Below are positions 1-6,033 of a stretch of 14,399 nt of DNA, in pieces. Below the pieces are notes generated by a model. It searched no databases. It was not told where the DNA came from and saw only the letters and a list, made by a program, of their open reading frames with translations. Made by a program: the position numbers and the translations under genes. This DNA is from JAJXWB01 sp047971685 (GTDB lineage: Bacteria; Pseudomonadota; Alphaproteobacteria; Rhizobiales; Beijerinckiaceae), in NCBI GenBank assembly GCA_047971685.1, contig JBKDZW010000032.1, positions 1 to 14,399 on the forward strand, in the 5' to 3' direction. Each line of letters opens with the position of its first letter. The stretch's first letter is position 1.

Positions 1-215
1 ACGGCCGGTTCAAGCCGCCGGCGGCGCTGGCCGCCGCCTTCAAGTATGCGGGCGTCGATCTGACCAGGCCGATTCTGACGACCTGCGGTTCGGGCGTTTC
101 GGCCGGCATGCTGTCGCTCGCGCTCGATACCGCCGGCATCCGTTCCGCGCCTGTCTTCGACGGCGCCTGGGCGGAATGGGGCGGCCGGCCGGACTGCCCG
201 GTGACGCAGGGCTGA
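1..215 (+). CDS. sseA: Rhodanese-type sulfurtransferase, C-terminal end (partial)
   Basis: The 5' part lies outside the window; the visible frame starts at base 3 and codes for about 70 residues up to a TGA at 213-215. It contains the active-site loop TCGSGVSA (cysteine codon at 84-86), the six-residue loop of the second rhodanese domain in two-domain 3-mercaptopyruvate/thiosulfate sulfurtransferases. The family forms a persulfide on this Cys and passes the sulfur to cyanide, thiols or other acceptors. The CGSGVSA form is more typical of mercaptopyruvate sulfurtransferases than the CRKG loop of thiosulfate enzymes. The end, with the motif FDGAWAEWGGRPDCPV, is the usual C-terminus of SseA. A stem-loop with a T-tract follows about 35 bases after the stop, so this is the last gene of its transcript. 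The family is clear; the exact substrate is inferred from the loop. Confidence 0.9.
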   Translation, partial: GRFKPPAALAAAFKYAGVDLTRPILTTCGSGVSAGMLSLALDTAGIRSAPVFDGAWAEWGGRPDCPVTQG

Positions 216-238
216 ATCTGTGACGCAGGGCTGAAGCT
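200..238. repeat. 19-bp tandem duplication spanning the sseA stop
   Basis: The 16-mer GTGACGCAGGGCTGAA occurs at 201-216 and again at 220-235, a period of 19 bp. The first copy contains the last sulfurtransferase codons and its stop; the second lies just downstream and is non-coding. It looks like a recent local duplication. Confidence 0.85.
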
Positions 239-249
239 GGACTGGACGC

Positions 250-285
250 CCGAGCGCGCTTTAACCGCGCGTTCGGCGGTTTTTC
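250..285 (+). terminator. Rho-independent terminator after sseA
   Basis: A 10-bp stem pairs CCGAGCGCGC (250-259) with GCGCGTTCGG (267-276), with one G-U pair and a 7-base loop. It is followed by CGG and five T residues at 280-284. Position and T-tract fit an intrinsic terminator for the sulfurtransferase transcript. Confidence 0.8.
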
Positions 286-293
286 TCGCCAGA

Positions 294-350
294 TTCAAAG
301 CATTCGCGCAGCTTCAAAATGTTCGCACGGCGTCAAAGCGTTCGCGCCAT
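294..350. repeat. Degenerate 19-bp tandem repeat, three copies
   Basis: Three adjacent units of 19 bp begin at 294, 313 and 332: TTCAAAGCATTCGCGCAGC, TTCAAAATGTTCGCACGGC and GTCAAAGCGTTCGCGCCAT. They share the pattern (T/G)TCAAA-N3-TTCGC. The array lies between the sseA terminator and the 3' end of the minus-strand gene at 422. The rest of the 216-421 gap shows nothing I recognise. Confidence 0.7.
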
Positions 351-421
351 ATTTCGATAACGGGCGCTTCTTCCGGCTTTCGCCTTATCCCTCAAAAGCC
401 AGATTGCTCCTGGCCCATGCT

Positions 422-955
422 CTAGCGGCATGACGCCAGCAGCGCGTTCAGGCCGGCCGCCTGCTCCTGAACACGGCGCGGCGAATGGCGCATGCACCAA
501 TTGTAATGGGCGTTATAATTGGTGTGCAGGCCCACCGGGCCATATTGCGCGCACCCCCTGCGCATCGCCTGAACGCCGATCGCCACCATGCCCTGCGCAT
601 AACTGGCGCAATAGCGCGGCCCCGTGCCACCGCCCCAACGGCCGCCGCCGCCCCAGCGGTCGTCGCCGCCCCAGCGGCCGCCACCGTTCCATGGCCCCTC
701 GCCCCCACGCGGCCCGTCCCGCCAGGGGCCGCCGCCATAACCGCCGCCATAACCGCCGCCATGACCGCCGCCGAATTGCGCGAGGTCGATGCGCGCCCGC
801 GCGTCCTGTCCCCGCGCGGTCTCGCGCGCGCCGCCATTTTTTGCGCGTTCGTTCGCTTCCTTTGCGAAATCGCTGTGAAAATCCCGCGCGCCTGCGGCGC
901 CGGCAAGGGTCAGCGTCGTTGTGGCGACCGCAAGCATCAAAAGCGCCCTGTTCAT
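422..955 (-). CDS. Gly-rich secreted protein with C-terminal Cys domain, unknown function
   Basis: The product is 177 aa if translation begins at the ATG at 953-955, which has a GAGGA ribosome site six bases upstream; the frame is open further upstream but without a signal peptide or a good ribosome site. Residues 1-23 look like a Sec signal peptide (hydrophobic core LLMLAVATTTLTLAGA, cleavage near AGA-RD). Residues 24-60 are charged, and residues 62-110 are low-complexity Gly with Tyr and Trp (GGGYGGGY, RWGG repeats). Residues 113-177 form a compact Cys-containing domain with Cys at 116, 135, 154 and 176 and the motifs YCASYA, RRGCAQYGPVG and HYNWCM. That WC-type tail resembles small secreted proteins I recall from Hyphomicrobiales, but I can assign no function. 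Four cysteines in an exported protein suggest two disulfides. It lies alone between sseA and glnB, on the opposite strand. Confidence 0.75.
   Translation of the reverse strand: MNRALLMLAVATTTLTLAGAAGARDFHSDFAKEANERAKNGGARETARGQDARARIDLAQFGGGHGGGYGGGYGGGPWRDGPRGGEGPWNGGGRWGGDDRWGGGGRWGGGTGPRYCASYAQGMVAIGVQAMRRGCAQYGPVGLHTNYNAHYNWCMRHSPRRVQEQAAGLNALLASCR
626..772 (-). repeat. Gly-codon repeat tract inside the secreted protein gene
   Basis: This tract codes for residues 62-110 of the Gly-rich protein. On the plus strand it shows 12-bp units of the type CCGCCGCCATAA around 730-770 and a second set of units containing CCCCAGCGG around 635-690. Such tracts expand and contract easily and would vary in length between strains. 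Confidence 0.7.
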
Positions 956-1040
956 CGAATATCCTCGTGGCTTGCCGTCACGGCCGTTCGCCAGACCTGT
1001 TCCGGCCCAGCCATTTCTACGGCCTCGCTCATGTACCGTG

Positions 1041-1085
1041 TCTGAACGCGCCCTGTCTGAACGCATCCTGTCTGAACCTCTGCCG
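1041..1085. repeat. 15-bp tandem repeat, three copies
   Basis: Units start at 1041, 1056 and 1071: TCTGAACGCGCCCTG, TCTGAACGCATCCTG and a third that keeps only TCTGAAC. The first two differ at two positions. The array is intergenic. Confidence 0.8.
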
Positions 1086-1093
1086 ATCCCGTC

Positions 1094-1110
1094 GCCGCAT
1101 GCGATGCGGC
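1094..1110. repeat. Perfect 17-bp inverted repeat
   Basis: GCCGCAT at 1094-1100 and ATGCGGC at 1104-1110 are exact reverse complements around a GCG centre. It could be a small hairpin or a protein-binding palindrome; nothing nearby tells which. Confidence 0.6.
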
Positions 1111-1215
1111 AAACCCGCCGATCCCCGGGAAATATGCGGGAATCCCGGAATATGCGTCAGCGCGACGGTTGCGGGAGTCGGGTTTCGAGTCAAGGCGCGG
1201 CGCGCGACACGGCCA

Positions 1216-1248
1216 ATTGCGTCGCGCGCGAAAACCGCGCGCTGCAAT
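1216..1248. repeat. GC-rich hairpin upstream of the glnB promoter
   Basis: The outer arms ATTGC (1216-1220) and GCAAT (1244-1248) and the inner arms GCGCGCG (1224-1230) and CGCGCGC (1236-1242) can form a 12-bp stem, interrupted by a 3-by-1 internal loop, with a 5-base loop AAAAC. There is no T-tract, so a simple intrinsic terminator is unlikely. It lies about 90 bp upstream of the sigma-54 promoter. Confidence 0.45.
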
Positions 1249-1335
1249 CCCGGGCGCACTGCCTAATAGATGGGCGCCGCAACCGGAAATTGCTCAAGAA
1301 GTAAGCGGACATATCCCAGAATCGCCTTGGCGGGC

Positions 1336-1351
1336 TGGCACGGCCGATGCT
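1336..1351 (+). promoter_or_regulatory. Sigma-54 (RpoN) promoter of glnB-glnA
   Basis: TGGCACG-GCCG-ATGCT matches the -24/-12 consensus TGGCACG-N4-TTGC(A/T) at all but one of the conserved positions, and it has the required GG-N10-GC spacing (GG at 1337-1338, GC at 1349-1350). Transcription would begin near 1361, giving a leader of about 65 bases before the glnB ATG. Sigma-54/NtrC promoters drive glnB or glnBA in several alphaproteobacteria, so motif and context agree. I found no convincing NtrC enhancer site upstream. Confidence 0.8.
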
Positions 1352-1426
1352 ATGAGCGCTGCGGTTAAAGCGGCCGGGCGCCGATGAATCGCTCTATACG
1401 CCGCGCTGAGCTACGAGGCGACGCGA

Positions 1427-1765
1427 ATGAAAAAAATCGAGGCGATCATCAAGCCCTTCAAGCTCGACGAAGTGAAAGAGGCGCTGCACGAAATCGGCCT
1501 GCAAGGCATCACCGTCACCGAGGCCAAGGGTTTCGGACGGCAGAAGGGCCATACCGAACTCTATCGCGGCGCGGAATATGTCGTCGACTTCCTGCCGAAA
1601 GTGAAGATCGAGATCGTGCTGGCGGACGAAGCCGTCGAGCGCGCGGTCGAGGCCATACGCAACGCCGCCCAGACCGGGCGCATCGGCGACGGCAAGATCT
1701 TCGTCTCCAATGTCGAGCAAGCCATGCGCATCCGCACCGGCGAGAGCGGCCCGGACGCCATCTGA
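1427..1765 (+). CDS. glnB: Nitrogen regulatory protein PII (GlnB)
   Basis: The protein has 112 aa, the standard PII length. PII trimers sense 2-oxoglutarate and ATP/ADP and, through uridylylation by GlnD, report nitrogen status to the adenylyltransferase GlnE and the kinase NtrB. The T-loop motif ELYRGAEYVVDFLPK places the uridylylated tyrosine at residue 51, with Tyr46 also present. The C-terminal signature TGRIGDGKIFV (residues 83-93) and the final RIRTGESGPDAI are typical of GlnB. The ATG at 1427 has GAGG eight bases upstream. glnA follows after 49 bp with no terminator between, so the two are very likely co-transcribed from the sigma-54 promoter at 1336-1351. Linkage to glnA favours GlnB over GlnK, which usually sits beside amtB. 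Confidence 0.97.
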   Translation: MKKIEAIIKPFKLDEVKEALHEIGLQGITVTEAKGFGRQKGHTELYRGAEYVVDFLPKVKIEIVLADEAVERAVEAIRNAAQTGRIGDGKIFVSNVEQAMRIRTGESGPDAI

Positions 1766-1814
1766 TTCAATCCCGCATTCAACGAAACCAAACCTTCCAG
1801 CAGCGAGGCAAAGC

Positions 1815-3224
1815 ATGAAGACCGCCAAGGATGTCCTCAAGTACATCAAGGACAACGACGTCAAATATGTGGACCTGCGGTTTACCGATCCGCGCGGCAA
1901 GTGGCAGCACGTCACCTTCGACCAGACGCTGATCGACGAAGACATTTTCGCCGATGGCACGATGTTCGACGGCTCCTCGATCGCCGGCTGGAAGGCCATC
2001 AACGAATCCGACATGACGCTGATGCCGGACCCCACCACCGCCACCATGGACCCGTTCTTCGCGGCGCCGACCCTGTCGATCGTCTGCGACATTCTCGAGC
2101 CCTCGACCGGCGAGCCCTACAACCGCGACCCGCGCGGCATCGCCAAGAAGGCGATGGCCCACATGAGGACGCAGGGCGTGGGCGACACCTGCTTCTTCGG
2201 TCCGGAAGCCGAATTCTTCGTGTTCGACGACGTTCGCTTCAAGGCCGATCCGTACAACACGGGCTTCGTACTCGATTCCATCGAACTGCCGACCAACCAG
2301 GACACGGCCTACGAGGGCGGCAATCTCGGCCACCGCATCCGCACCAAGGGCGGCTATTTCCCCGTTCCCCCGATGGATTCGGCGCAGGACATGCGCTCCG
2401 AAATGCTCGGCGCCATGGCCCAGATGGGCGTGAAGGTCGAGAAACATCATCACGAAGTCGCTTCCGCCCAGCACGAACTCGGCATGAAGTTCGACACGCT
2501 GATCTCCACGGCCGACCAGATGCAGATCTACAAGTACTGCATCCATCAGGTCGCGCAGAGCTACGGCAAGACGGCCACGTTCATGCCCAAGCCGATCTTC
2601 GGCGACAATGGCTCGGGCATGCACGTCCACCAGTCGATCTGGAAAGACGGCAAGCCCGTGTTCGCCGGCAACAAATATGCCGACCTCAGCCAGGAATGCC
2701 TGTGGTACATCGGCGGCATCATCAAGCACGCCAAGGCGCTGAACGCCTTCACCAACCCGTCGACGAACAGCTATAAGCGCCTCGTGCCGGGTTATGAAGC
2801 CCCCGTGCTGCTCGCCTATTCCGCGCGCAACCGTTCGGCCTCCTGCCGCATTCCCTACACCTCGAACCCGAAGGCCAAGCGCGTCGAAGTCCGCTTCCCC
2901 GACCCGACAGCCAACCCCTATCTTGCGTTCGCCGCCATGCTGATGGCCGGCCTCGACGGCATCGCCAACAAGATCGATCCGGGCCCGGCGATGGACAAGG
3001 ATCTGTACGATCTGCCGCCGAAGGAACTGAAGAAGATCCCGACCGTGTGCGGCAGCCTGCGCGAAGCGCTCGCCAGCCTCGACAAGGACCGCAACTTCCT
3101 CAAGGCCGGCGGCGTGTTCGGCGACGATTTCATCGATAGCTGGATCGAACTGAAAATGACGGAAGTGATGCGCTACGAAATGACCCCGCATCCGATCGAG
3201 TTTGAAATGTATTACAGCGTCTGA
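1815..3224 (+). CDS. glnA: Glutamine synthetase type I
   Basis: The 469-aa product has the usual length of bacterial GSI. The enzyme makes glutamine from glutamate, ammonia and ATP as a cytoplasmic dodecamer and is the entry point of the GS-GOGAT pathway. Visible hallmarks are the beta-grasp N-domain with FDGSSIAGW (51-59), the metal-binding motif GPEAEFF (129-135), NGSGMHVHQS (265-274) with the catalytic-site histidine, and RNRSASCRIP (338-347). Tyr398 in DLYDLPP is the position adenylylated by GlnE in the regulated GSI-beta class, so activity should be controlled through PII as well as by transcription. The ATG at 1815 has GAGG seven bases upstream and gives the standard N-terminus MKTAKDVLKYIKDNDVKYVD; the upstream open frame overlaps glnB and is not used. 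A strong terminator follows 21 bp after the stop. Confidence 0.98.
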   Translation: MKTAKDVLKYIKDNDVKYVDLRFTDPRGKWQHVTFDQTLIDEDIFADGTMFDGSSIAGWKAINESDMTLMPDPTTATMDPFFAAPTLSIVCDILEPSTGEPYNRDPRGIAKKAMAHMRTQGVGDTCFFGPEAEFFVFDDVRFKADPYNTGFVLDSIELPTNQDTAYEGGNLGHRIRTKGGYFPVPPMDSAQDMRSEMLGAMAQMGVKVEKHHHEVASAQHELGMKFDTLISTADQMQIYKYCIHQVAQSYGKTATFMPKPIFGDNGSGMHVHQSIWKDGKPVFAGNKYADLSQECLWYIGGIIKHAKALNAFTNPSTNSYKRLVPGYEAPVLLAYSARNRSASCRIPYTSNPKAKRVEVRFPDPTANPYLAFAAMLMAGLDGIANKIDPGPAMDKDLYDLPPKELKKIPTVCGSLREALASLDKDRNFLKAGGVFGDDFIDSWIELKMTEVMRYEMTPHPIEFEMYYSV

Positions 3225-3245
3225 TCTGCGCTGTTTCGACTTGCC

Positions 3246-3273
3246 AAGGGCGGCTCTTTGGGCCGCCCTTTTG
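3246..3273 (+). terminator. Rho-independent terminator after glnA
   Basis: AAGGGCGGC (3246-3254) pairs with GCCGCCCTT (3262-3270) in a perfect 9-bp stem with a 7-base loop. It is followed by TT and a second short T-run after GCG. It begins 21 bp after the glnA stop. Confidence 0.85.
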
Positions 3274-3307
3274 CGTTTGGAGCCATTGCTGCGTTTGGAG
3301 CCATTGC
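3272..3307. repeat. Perfect 18-bp tandem duplication after the glnA terminator
   Basis: TGCGTTTGGAGCCATTGC is present at 3272-3289 and again, base for base, at 3290-3307. The first copy begins inside the T-run of the terminator. Confidence 0.9.
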
Positions 3308-3359
3308 AGATGCAGGCCATCCGCAACGTGCCGCCTGTCGCGCACGAAATGCGCCGGCG

Positions 3360-3521
3360 CTAAAGGATGACGAAGAAGATCGACAGAACGGCGCACCAGA
3401 AGCCGTTGTGCTTCTTTGCATATGCAACGGGATAATCGTCGTCGTAGCCGGAGACCGCAGCGTATCCGGCGGCATCTGCGCAGCGCAGAAGAAGGGCGGG
3501 ATTGGCGGGAACGGGCTTCAT
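3360..3521 (-). CDS. Probable small membrane protein, 53 aa, unknown function
   Basis: On the minus strand an ATG at 3519-3521 opens a frame of 53 codons ending at a TAG (3360-3362). The translation begins MKPVPANPALLLRCADAAGY, contains an acidic SGYDDDYPVAYAKKHNG stretch, and ends in a hydrophobic segment FWCAVLSIFFVIL that could span or anchor in the membrane. Most third codon positions are G or C, as in the neighbouring genes, and the composition is less Arg-rich than the frame shadows around it. The ribosome site is weak (GAG about seven bases before the ATG), which lowers confidence. It fills a gap between convergent glnA and the glycosyltransferases. I do not recognise the family. Confidence 0.5.
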   Translation of the reverse strand: MKPVPANPALLLRCADAAGYAAVSGYDDDYPVAYAKKHNGFWCAVLSIFFVIL

Positions 3522-3602
3522 GGTCTCAATCGAAACACAAGACTTTGAACGTTTCGTTACACCCGAAATTTAGCCTTTGCATTCGATGGCGACGATACGC
3601 GC

Positions 3603-4637
3603 CTATGTGTCGGCGCCGAGGGCTGCGAAAAGCGCGCGATATTGCGCGGCGGCCTCGTCCCAGCCATAGCGGCGCGCGCGCTGCCCGCCCGCCGCCGCAA
3701 GCCGCGTGCGCAGCCAGGAATCGCCGGCGAGCGCCTTGATGCCGGCGGCGATTTCATTGACGGATCCGGGATCGACGAGAAGCGCCGCATCGCCCGCGAC
3801 TTCCTGCGTTGCGGTCGCCGCGCTCGTCAGCACCGGGGCGCCGCAGGCCATGGCCTCGATGATCGGCAGCCCGAACCCCTCGTAAAGCGAGGGAAACAGA
3901 AAGGCCTCCGCGCCTGCGAGCATCGGCCCCATATGCTCGTCTGCGACATAGCCCACGGTTTTGATGCGAGGGTGTTCGGCAAGCGCGCCCTGCGCTCCAA
4001 AGACATGCGAACGCGCGAGATTGCCCGAGACGACGAGATGCAGATCGCCGGGCAGTTCGGGTAAGGCCGCGCCCCAGGCATCCAGCGCGCGCGCCAGATT
4101 CTTGCGGCGATCGGAGGTCGCCTGCAACAGAAAATACCGGCGCGGCAATCCAAGCGCCGCGCGCGTCGCGGCGATCTCCTGCGCATCGTAATGGCGAAAC
4201 TGCGCGCTCACGCCATTGCCGATGACCGCGATCGCCTGCGGATCGATTCCAAAGCTCTGCGCGATGCGCCGGCGCGAAAATTCGGAGACGGTGACAATTC
4301 TGGCGGCGCGCTGCAAAAGCCGCGGCAGCAGGGCGCTATAGGCGCGCGCGAAATTGGCGGCGAAATATTCCGGCTTATCGAGAAAAGCGACATCGTGAAG
4401 CGTGACGACCTGCGCGCGCTTGAAAACCGGGCCGGTGGCGGACGGCGACCACAGAAGTTTGCCCCGCGTGCGCAGGGGCAGGATCATCTGCTCCCAGGCG
4501 TGGCCGCGCGCGCCGCCAAGCGGACGGTTCGGGGCGACGATATCGACATCGCCGAGACGCTTCAGAATTTCGGCGGTCACGCGCTGCTGCCCGCCCAGCG
4601 AAAAAGCCGTGACGCGCGCGTTTACAGCGAGACGCAT
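3603..4637 (-). CDS. GT4-family glycosyltransferase (group 1)
   Basis: The 344-aa product has the two-Rossmann GT-B layout of family GT4. Residues 1-120 form the acceptor domain (MRLAVNARVTAFSLGGQQRV with the GG loop; HDVAFLDKPEYF at 81-92; VTVSEFSRRRIAQSFGI at 115-131). Residues 164-344 form the nucleotide-sugar domain, with the NGV segment at 141-143 before it, SDRRKN at 175-180 and FPSLYEGFGLPIIEAMACG at 248-266. The last is the E-x7-E motif that binds the donor sugar. It would move a sugar from an NDP- or GDP-sugar onto a polysaccharide or lipid-linked acceptor. The ATG at 4635-4637 has GGGAG eight bases upstream and overlaps the end of the preceding glycosyltransferase gene by 16 bp, implying translational coupling. 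The frame stays open far upstream inside that gene, but this is a high-GC shadow. Donor and acceptor are unknown. Confidence 0.88.
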   Translation of the reverse strand: MRLAVNARVTAFSLGGQQRVTAEILKRLGDVDIVAPNRPLGGARGHAWEQMILPLRTRGKLLWSPSATGPVFKRAQVVTLHDVAFLDKPEYFAANFARAYSALLPRLLQRAARIVTVSEFSRRRIAQSFGIDPQAIAVIGNGVSAQFRHYDAQEIAATRAALGLPRRYFLLQATSDRRKNLARALDAWGAALPELPGDLHLVVSGNLARSHVFGAQGALAEHPRIKTVGYVADEHMGPMLAGAEAFLFPSLYEGFGLPIIEAMACGAPVLTSAATATQEVAGDAALLVDPGSVNEIAAGIKALAGDSWLRTRLAAAGGQRARRYGWDEAAAQYRALFAALGADT

Positions 4638-5920
4638 GCCGTTGCTCCCGAAGCGTTTTGCGCAGCGCCCGCCAGCATGGCGCGATAGGCTTTCGCCAAT
4701 CCCTCGACGTGACGCGCCAGACTGGGCGGGTTGCGCCAATAGGCGTCGTAGGCCGCCTTCGACATGCGCGCGACGATCGCATCGTCCTGCATGAGCGCAA
4801 GCGCGCGCGAAAGGTCGGCGGCGTCGCCCGAGCGGAACCACAGGCCGGTTTCGCCATCCACGACTTCCTCGCGGCCCGCGCAGACATCGGAGACGATGAC
4901 CGGCGTGCCGGCGGCCTTGGCCTCGAGCACGGTCAAAGGCTGCCCCTCGTACCAGCGCGATGGAAAGACGAGCGCGCGCGCCTGACGCAAGGCGTTGCGC
5001 GCGGCTTCCGGCTCTTGCCAGCCAAGCACGCGCGCCTGCGGATATTTCGCCTGCAATTCGGCAGCAGCCGGGCCGTCGCCGACGAAGGTCGGGATCATAC
5101 CGATCCTTTGCGCGGCCTCGGCGAAGACGAGCGGGCCTTTTTCCGGCGAAATGCGGCCGACGAAAATCATTTCGCCGGACGCCGGTTCGGATTTCCGTCC
5201 GAGATCCTCGGCTGCGACCGGATTGGAAATGGCGTGCACCCGCCTGCCCTGCGGCAGATATGGCGCGACGATGTCGCGCTGCACGTTGGAGATGCAGATG
5301 AAATCCGAAAAGGTTTCGCGCAGACCCACAATTCCGTTCGCCATGGCAAGACGCGCGCTGCGCCAGATTTTTCGCGGATAGGAAACCGCATCGCAATTGG
5401 TGGCAAGACAGGGTGGGCCGAGCGGCTTTCGCTCGCATAATTCGTGCGCGACATAATCGTAGAAGCCGCCGGTCGGGCAGAACATGAAATAATCGTGCAG
5501 CGTGAAGATCGCCGGCAGGCCGCTTGCGCGGATCGCCGGCGCGATCGAGGGCGAGAGCGCCTTGGCCCAGCCATGCACATGTACGACGGCGCCGCCCTGC
5601 GGCATGCCCGCCAGAAGGTTCGACAGGGCGCGCCGCGCATCCGAATTCCAGAAGCCTTGCGCGGCGCCCTTCAATCTGGAGGATGCGCCGAGCAGATCGG
5701 TCTGACCCAGGCACACGACCTCGATCCCGTTCTGCTTCAACAAGGGATCGACAGGGCCGGCCGCAGCAAAGACGATGGGGCGGTGGCCCGCCGCTTTCAG
5801 GCCCACCGCGCTGTCAAACGCGACCTTGGCCTGCCCGCCCGTGATCGAGGCATGATCGAGGCAGATAACGACGGTAAGAGATTCCTGCACGCCCAATCCC
5901 GTTTCCGATTCGCGCGGCAA
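4622..5920 (-). CDS. GT4-family glycosyltransferase, first gene of the pair
   Basis: The product is 432 aa from a TTG start at 5918-5920, chosen because GAGG lies seven bases upstream; a GTG ten codons later (ending at 5890) is a real alternative. The N-terminal half has the GT4 donor/acceptor loop SITGGQAKVAF (25-35), VHVHGWAK (113-120) and TLHDYFMFCPTGGFYDY (140-156), then CISNVQRDIVAPYLP (209-223). The C-terminal half carries FVGRISPEKGP (253-263), VGDGP (280-284) and FPSRWYEGQPLTVLEAKAAGTPV (319-341), the E-x7-E donor-binding motif. HDYFMFCP and the short Cys-rich stretch after it are shared with glycosyltransferases of exopolysaccharide or O-antigen clusters. It overlaps the next gene by 16 bp, and no export or sugar-synthesis genes are nearby, so the product cannot be named. 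Confidence 0.87.
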   Translation of the reverse strand: MPRESETGLGVQESLTVVICLDHASITGGQAKVAFDSAVGLKAAGHRPIVFAAAGPVDPLLKQNGIEVVCLGQTDLLGASSRLKGAAQGFWNSDARRALSNLLAGMPQGGAVVHVHGWAKALSPSIAPAIRASGLPAIFTLHDYFMFCPTGGFYDYVAHELCERKPLGPPCLATNCDAVSYPRKIWRSARLAMANGIVGLRETFSDFICISNVQRDIVAPYLPQGRRVHAISNPVAAEDLGRKSEPASGEMIFVGRISPEKGPLVFAEAAQRIGMIPTFVGDGPAAAELQAKYPQARVLGWQEPEAARNALRQARALVFPSRWYEGQPLTVLEAKAAGTPVIVSDVCAGREEVVDGETGLWFRSGDAADLSRALALMQDDAIVARMSKAAYDAYWRNPPSLARHVEGLAKAYRAMLAGAAQNASGATACVSL

Positions 5921-5934
5921 GATAGGGCCTCGCC

Positions 5935-5950
5935 GTTAAGGCGCCGTAAC
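5935..5950. promoter_or_regulatory. Near-perfect palindrome between divergent GT and parE genes
   Basis: GTTAAGGCGCCGTAAC is symmetrical except for one mismatched pair (GTTA.GGC / GCC.TAAC). It lies 15 bp upstream of the TTG start of the glycosyltransferase and about 85 bp upstream of parE. It may be an operator for either gene. I could not place reliable -35/-10 boxes in this 113-bp divergent region. Confidence 0.35.
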
Positions 5951-6033
5951 CACAGGCGTTTCCGTTTCGTTCGCTATTTTGACGCGCGCGTGGCATAGAG
6001 CGCCATCGGTCCCGAATCAGCGTAAAACGCGGC

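Larger units (their letters stand above)
956..1335. other. Intergenic region between secreted protein gene and glnB promoter
   Basis: This 380-bp stretch has no convincing gene. The frames open here on either strand give Arg-rich translations with no ribosome site or recognisable motif. It holds a 15-bp triple tandem repeat (1041-1085), a perfect inverted repeat (1094-1110), an imperfect repeat pair sharing a CCGGAAATATGCG-like core at about 1123-1156, and a hairpin (1216-1248). The promoter of the minus-strand secreted protein gene should lie in its first hundred bases, but I could not identify it. Confidence 0.6.

Noticed and set aside
1029..1259. A 76-codon minus-strand frame upstream of glnB
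   Set aside because: It runs through the 15-bp tandem repeat and a hairpin, is Arg-rich and has no recognisable feature.
430..1266. Plus-strand frames over the Gly-rich gene and its upstream region
   Set aside because: Translations are Arg/Pro/His-rich products of the Gly-repeat complement, with no ribosome site.
1254..1277. GCGCAC...GGGCGC as an NtrC enhancer for glnB
   Set aside because: The half-sites and spacing do not fit the GCAC-N7-GGTGC type consensus well enough.
1779..3326. A 515-codon open frame antisense to glnA
   Set aside because: It mirrors the codon structure of glnA in GC-rich DNA, has no recognisable motif or ribosome site, and glnA itself is unmistakable.
3603..5714. A 703-codon open frame that would fuse the second glycosyltransferase to sequence upstream
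   Set aside because: The upstream half is an out-of-frame reading of the first glycosyltransferase, rich in Arg and Ala with no domain; the ATG at 4637 has a ribosome site and starts the GT4 fold exactly.
5979..6010. TTGACG as the -35 of a parE promoter
   Set aside because: No acceptable -10 hexamer lies 16-18 bp downstream.
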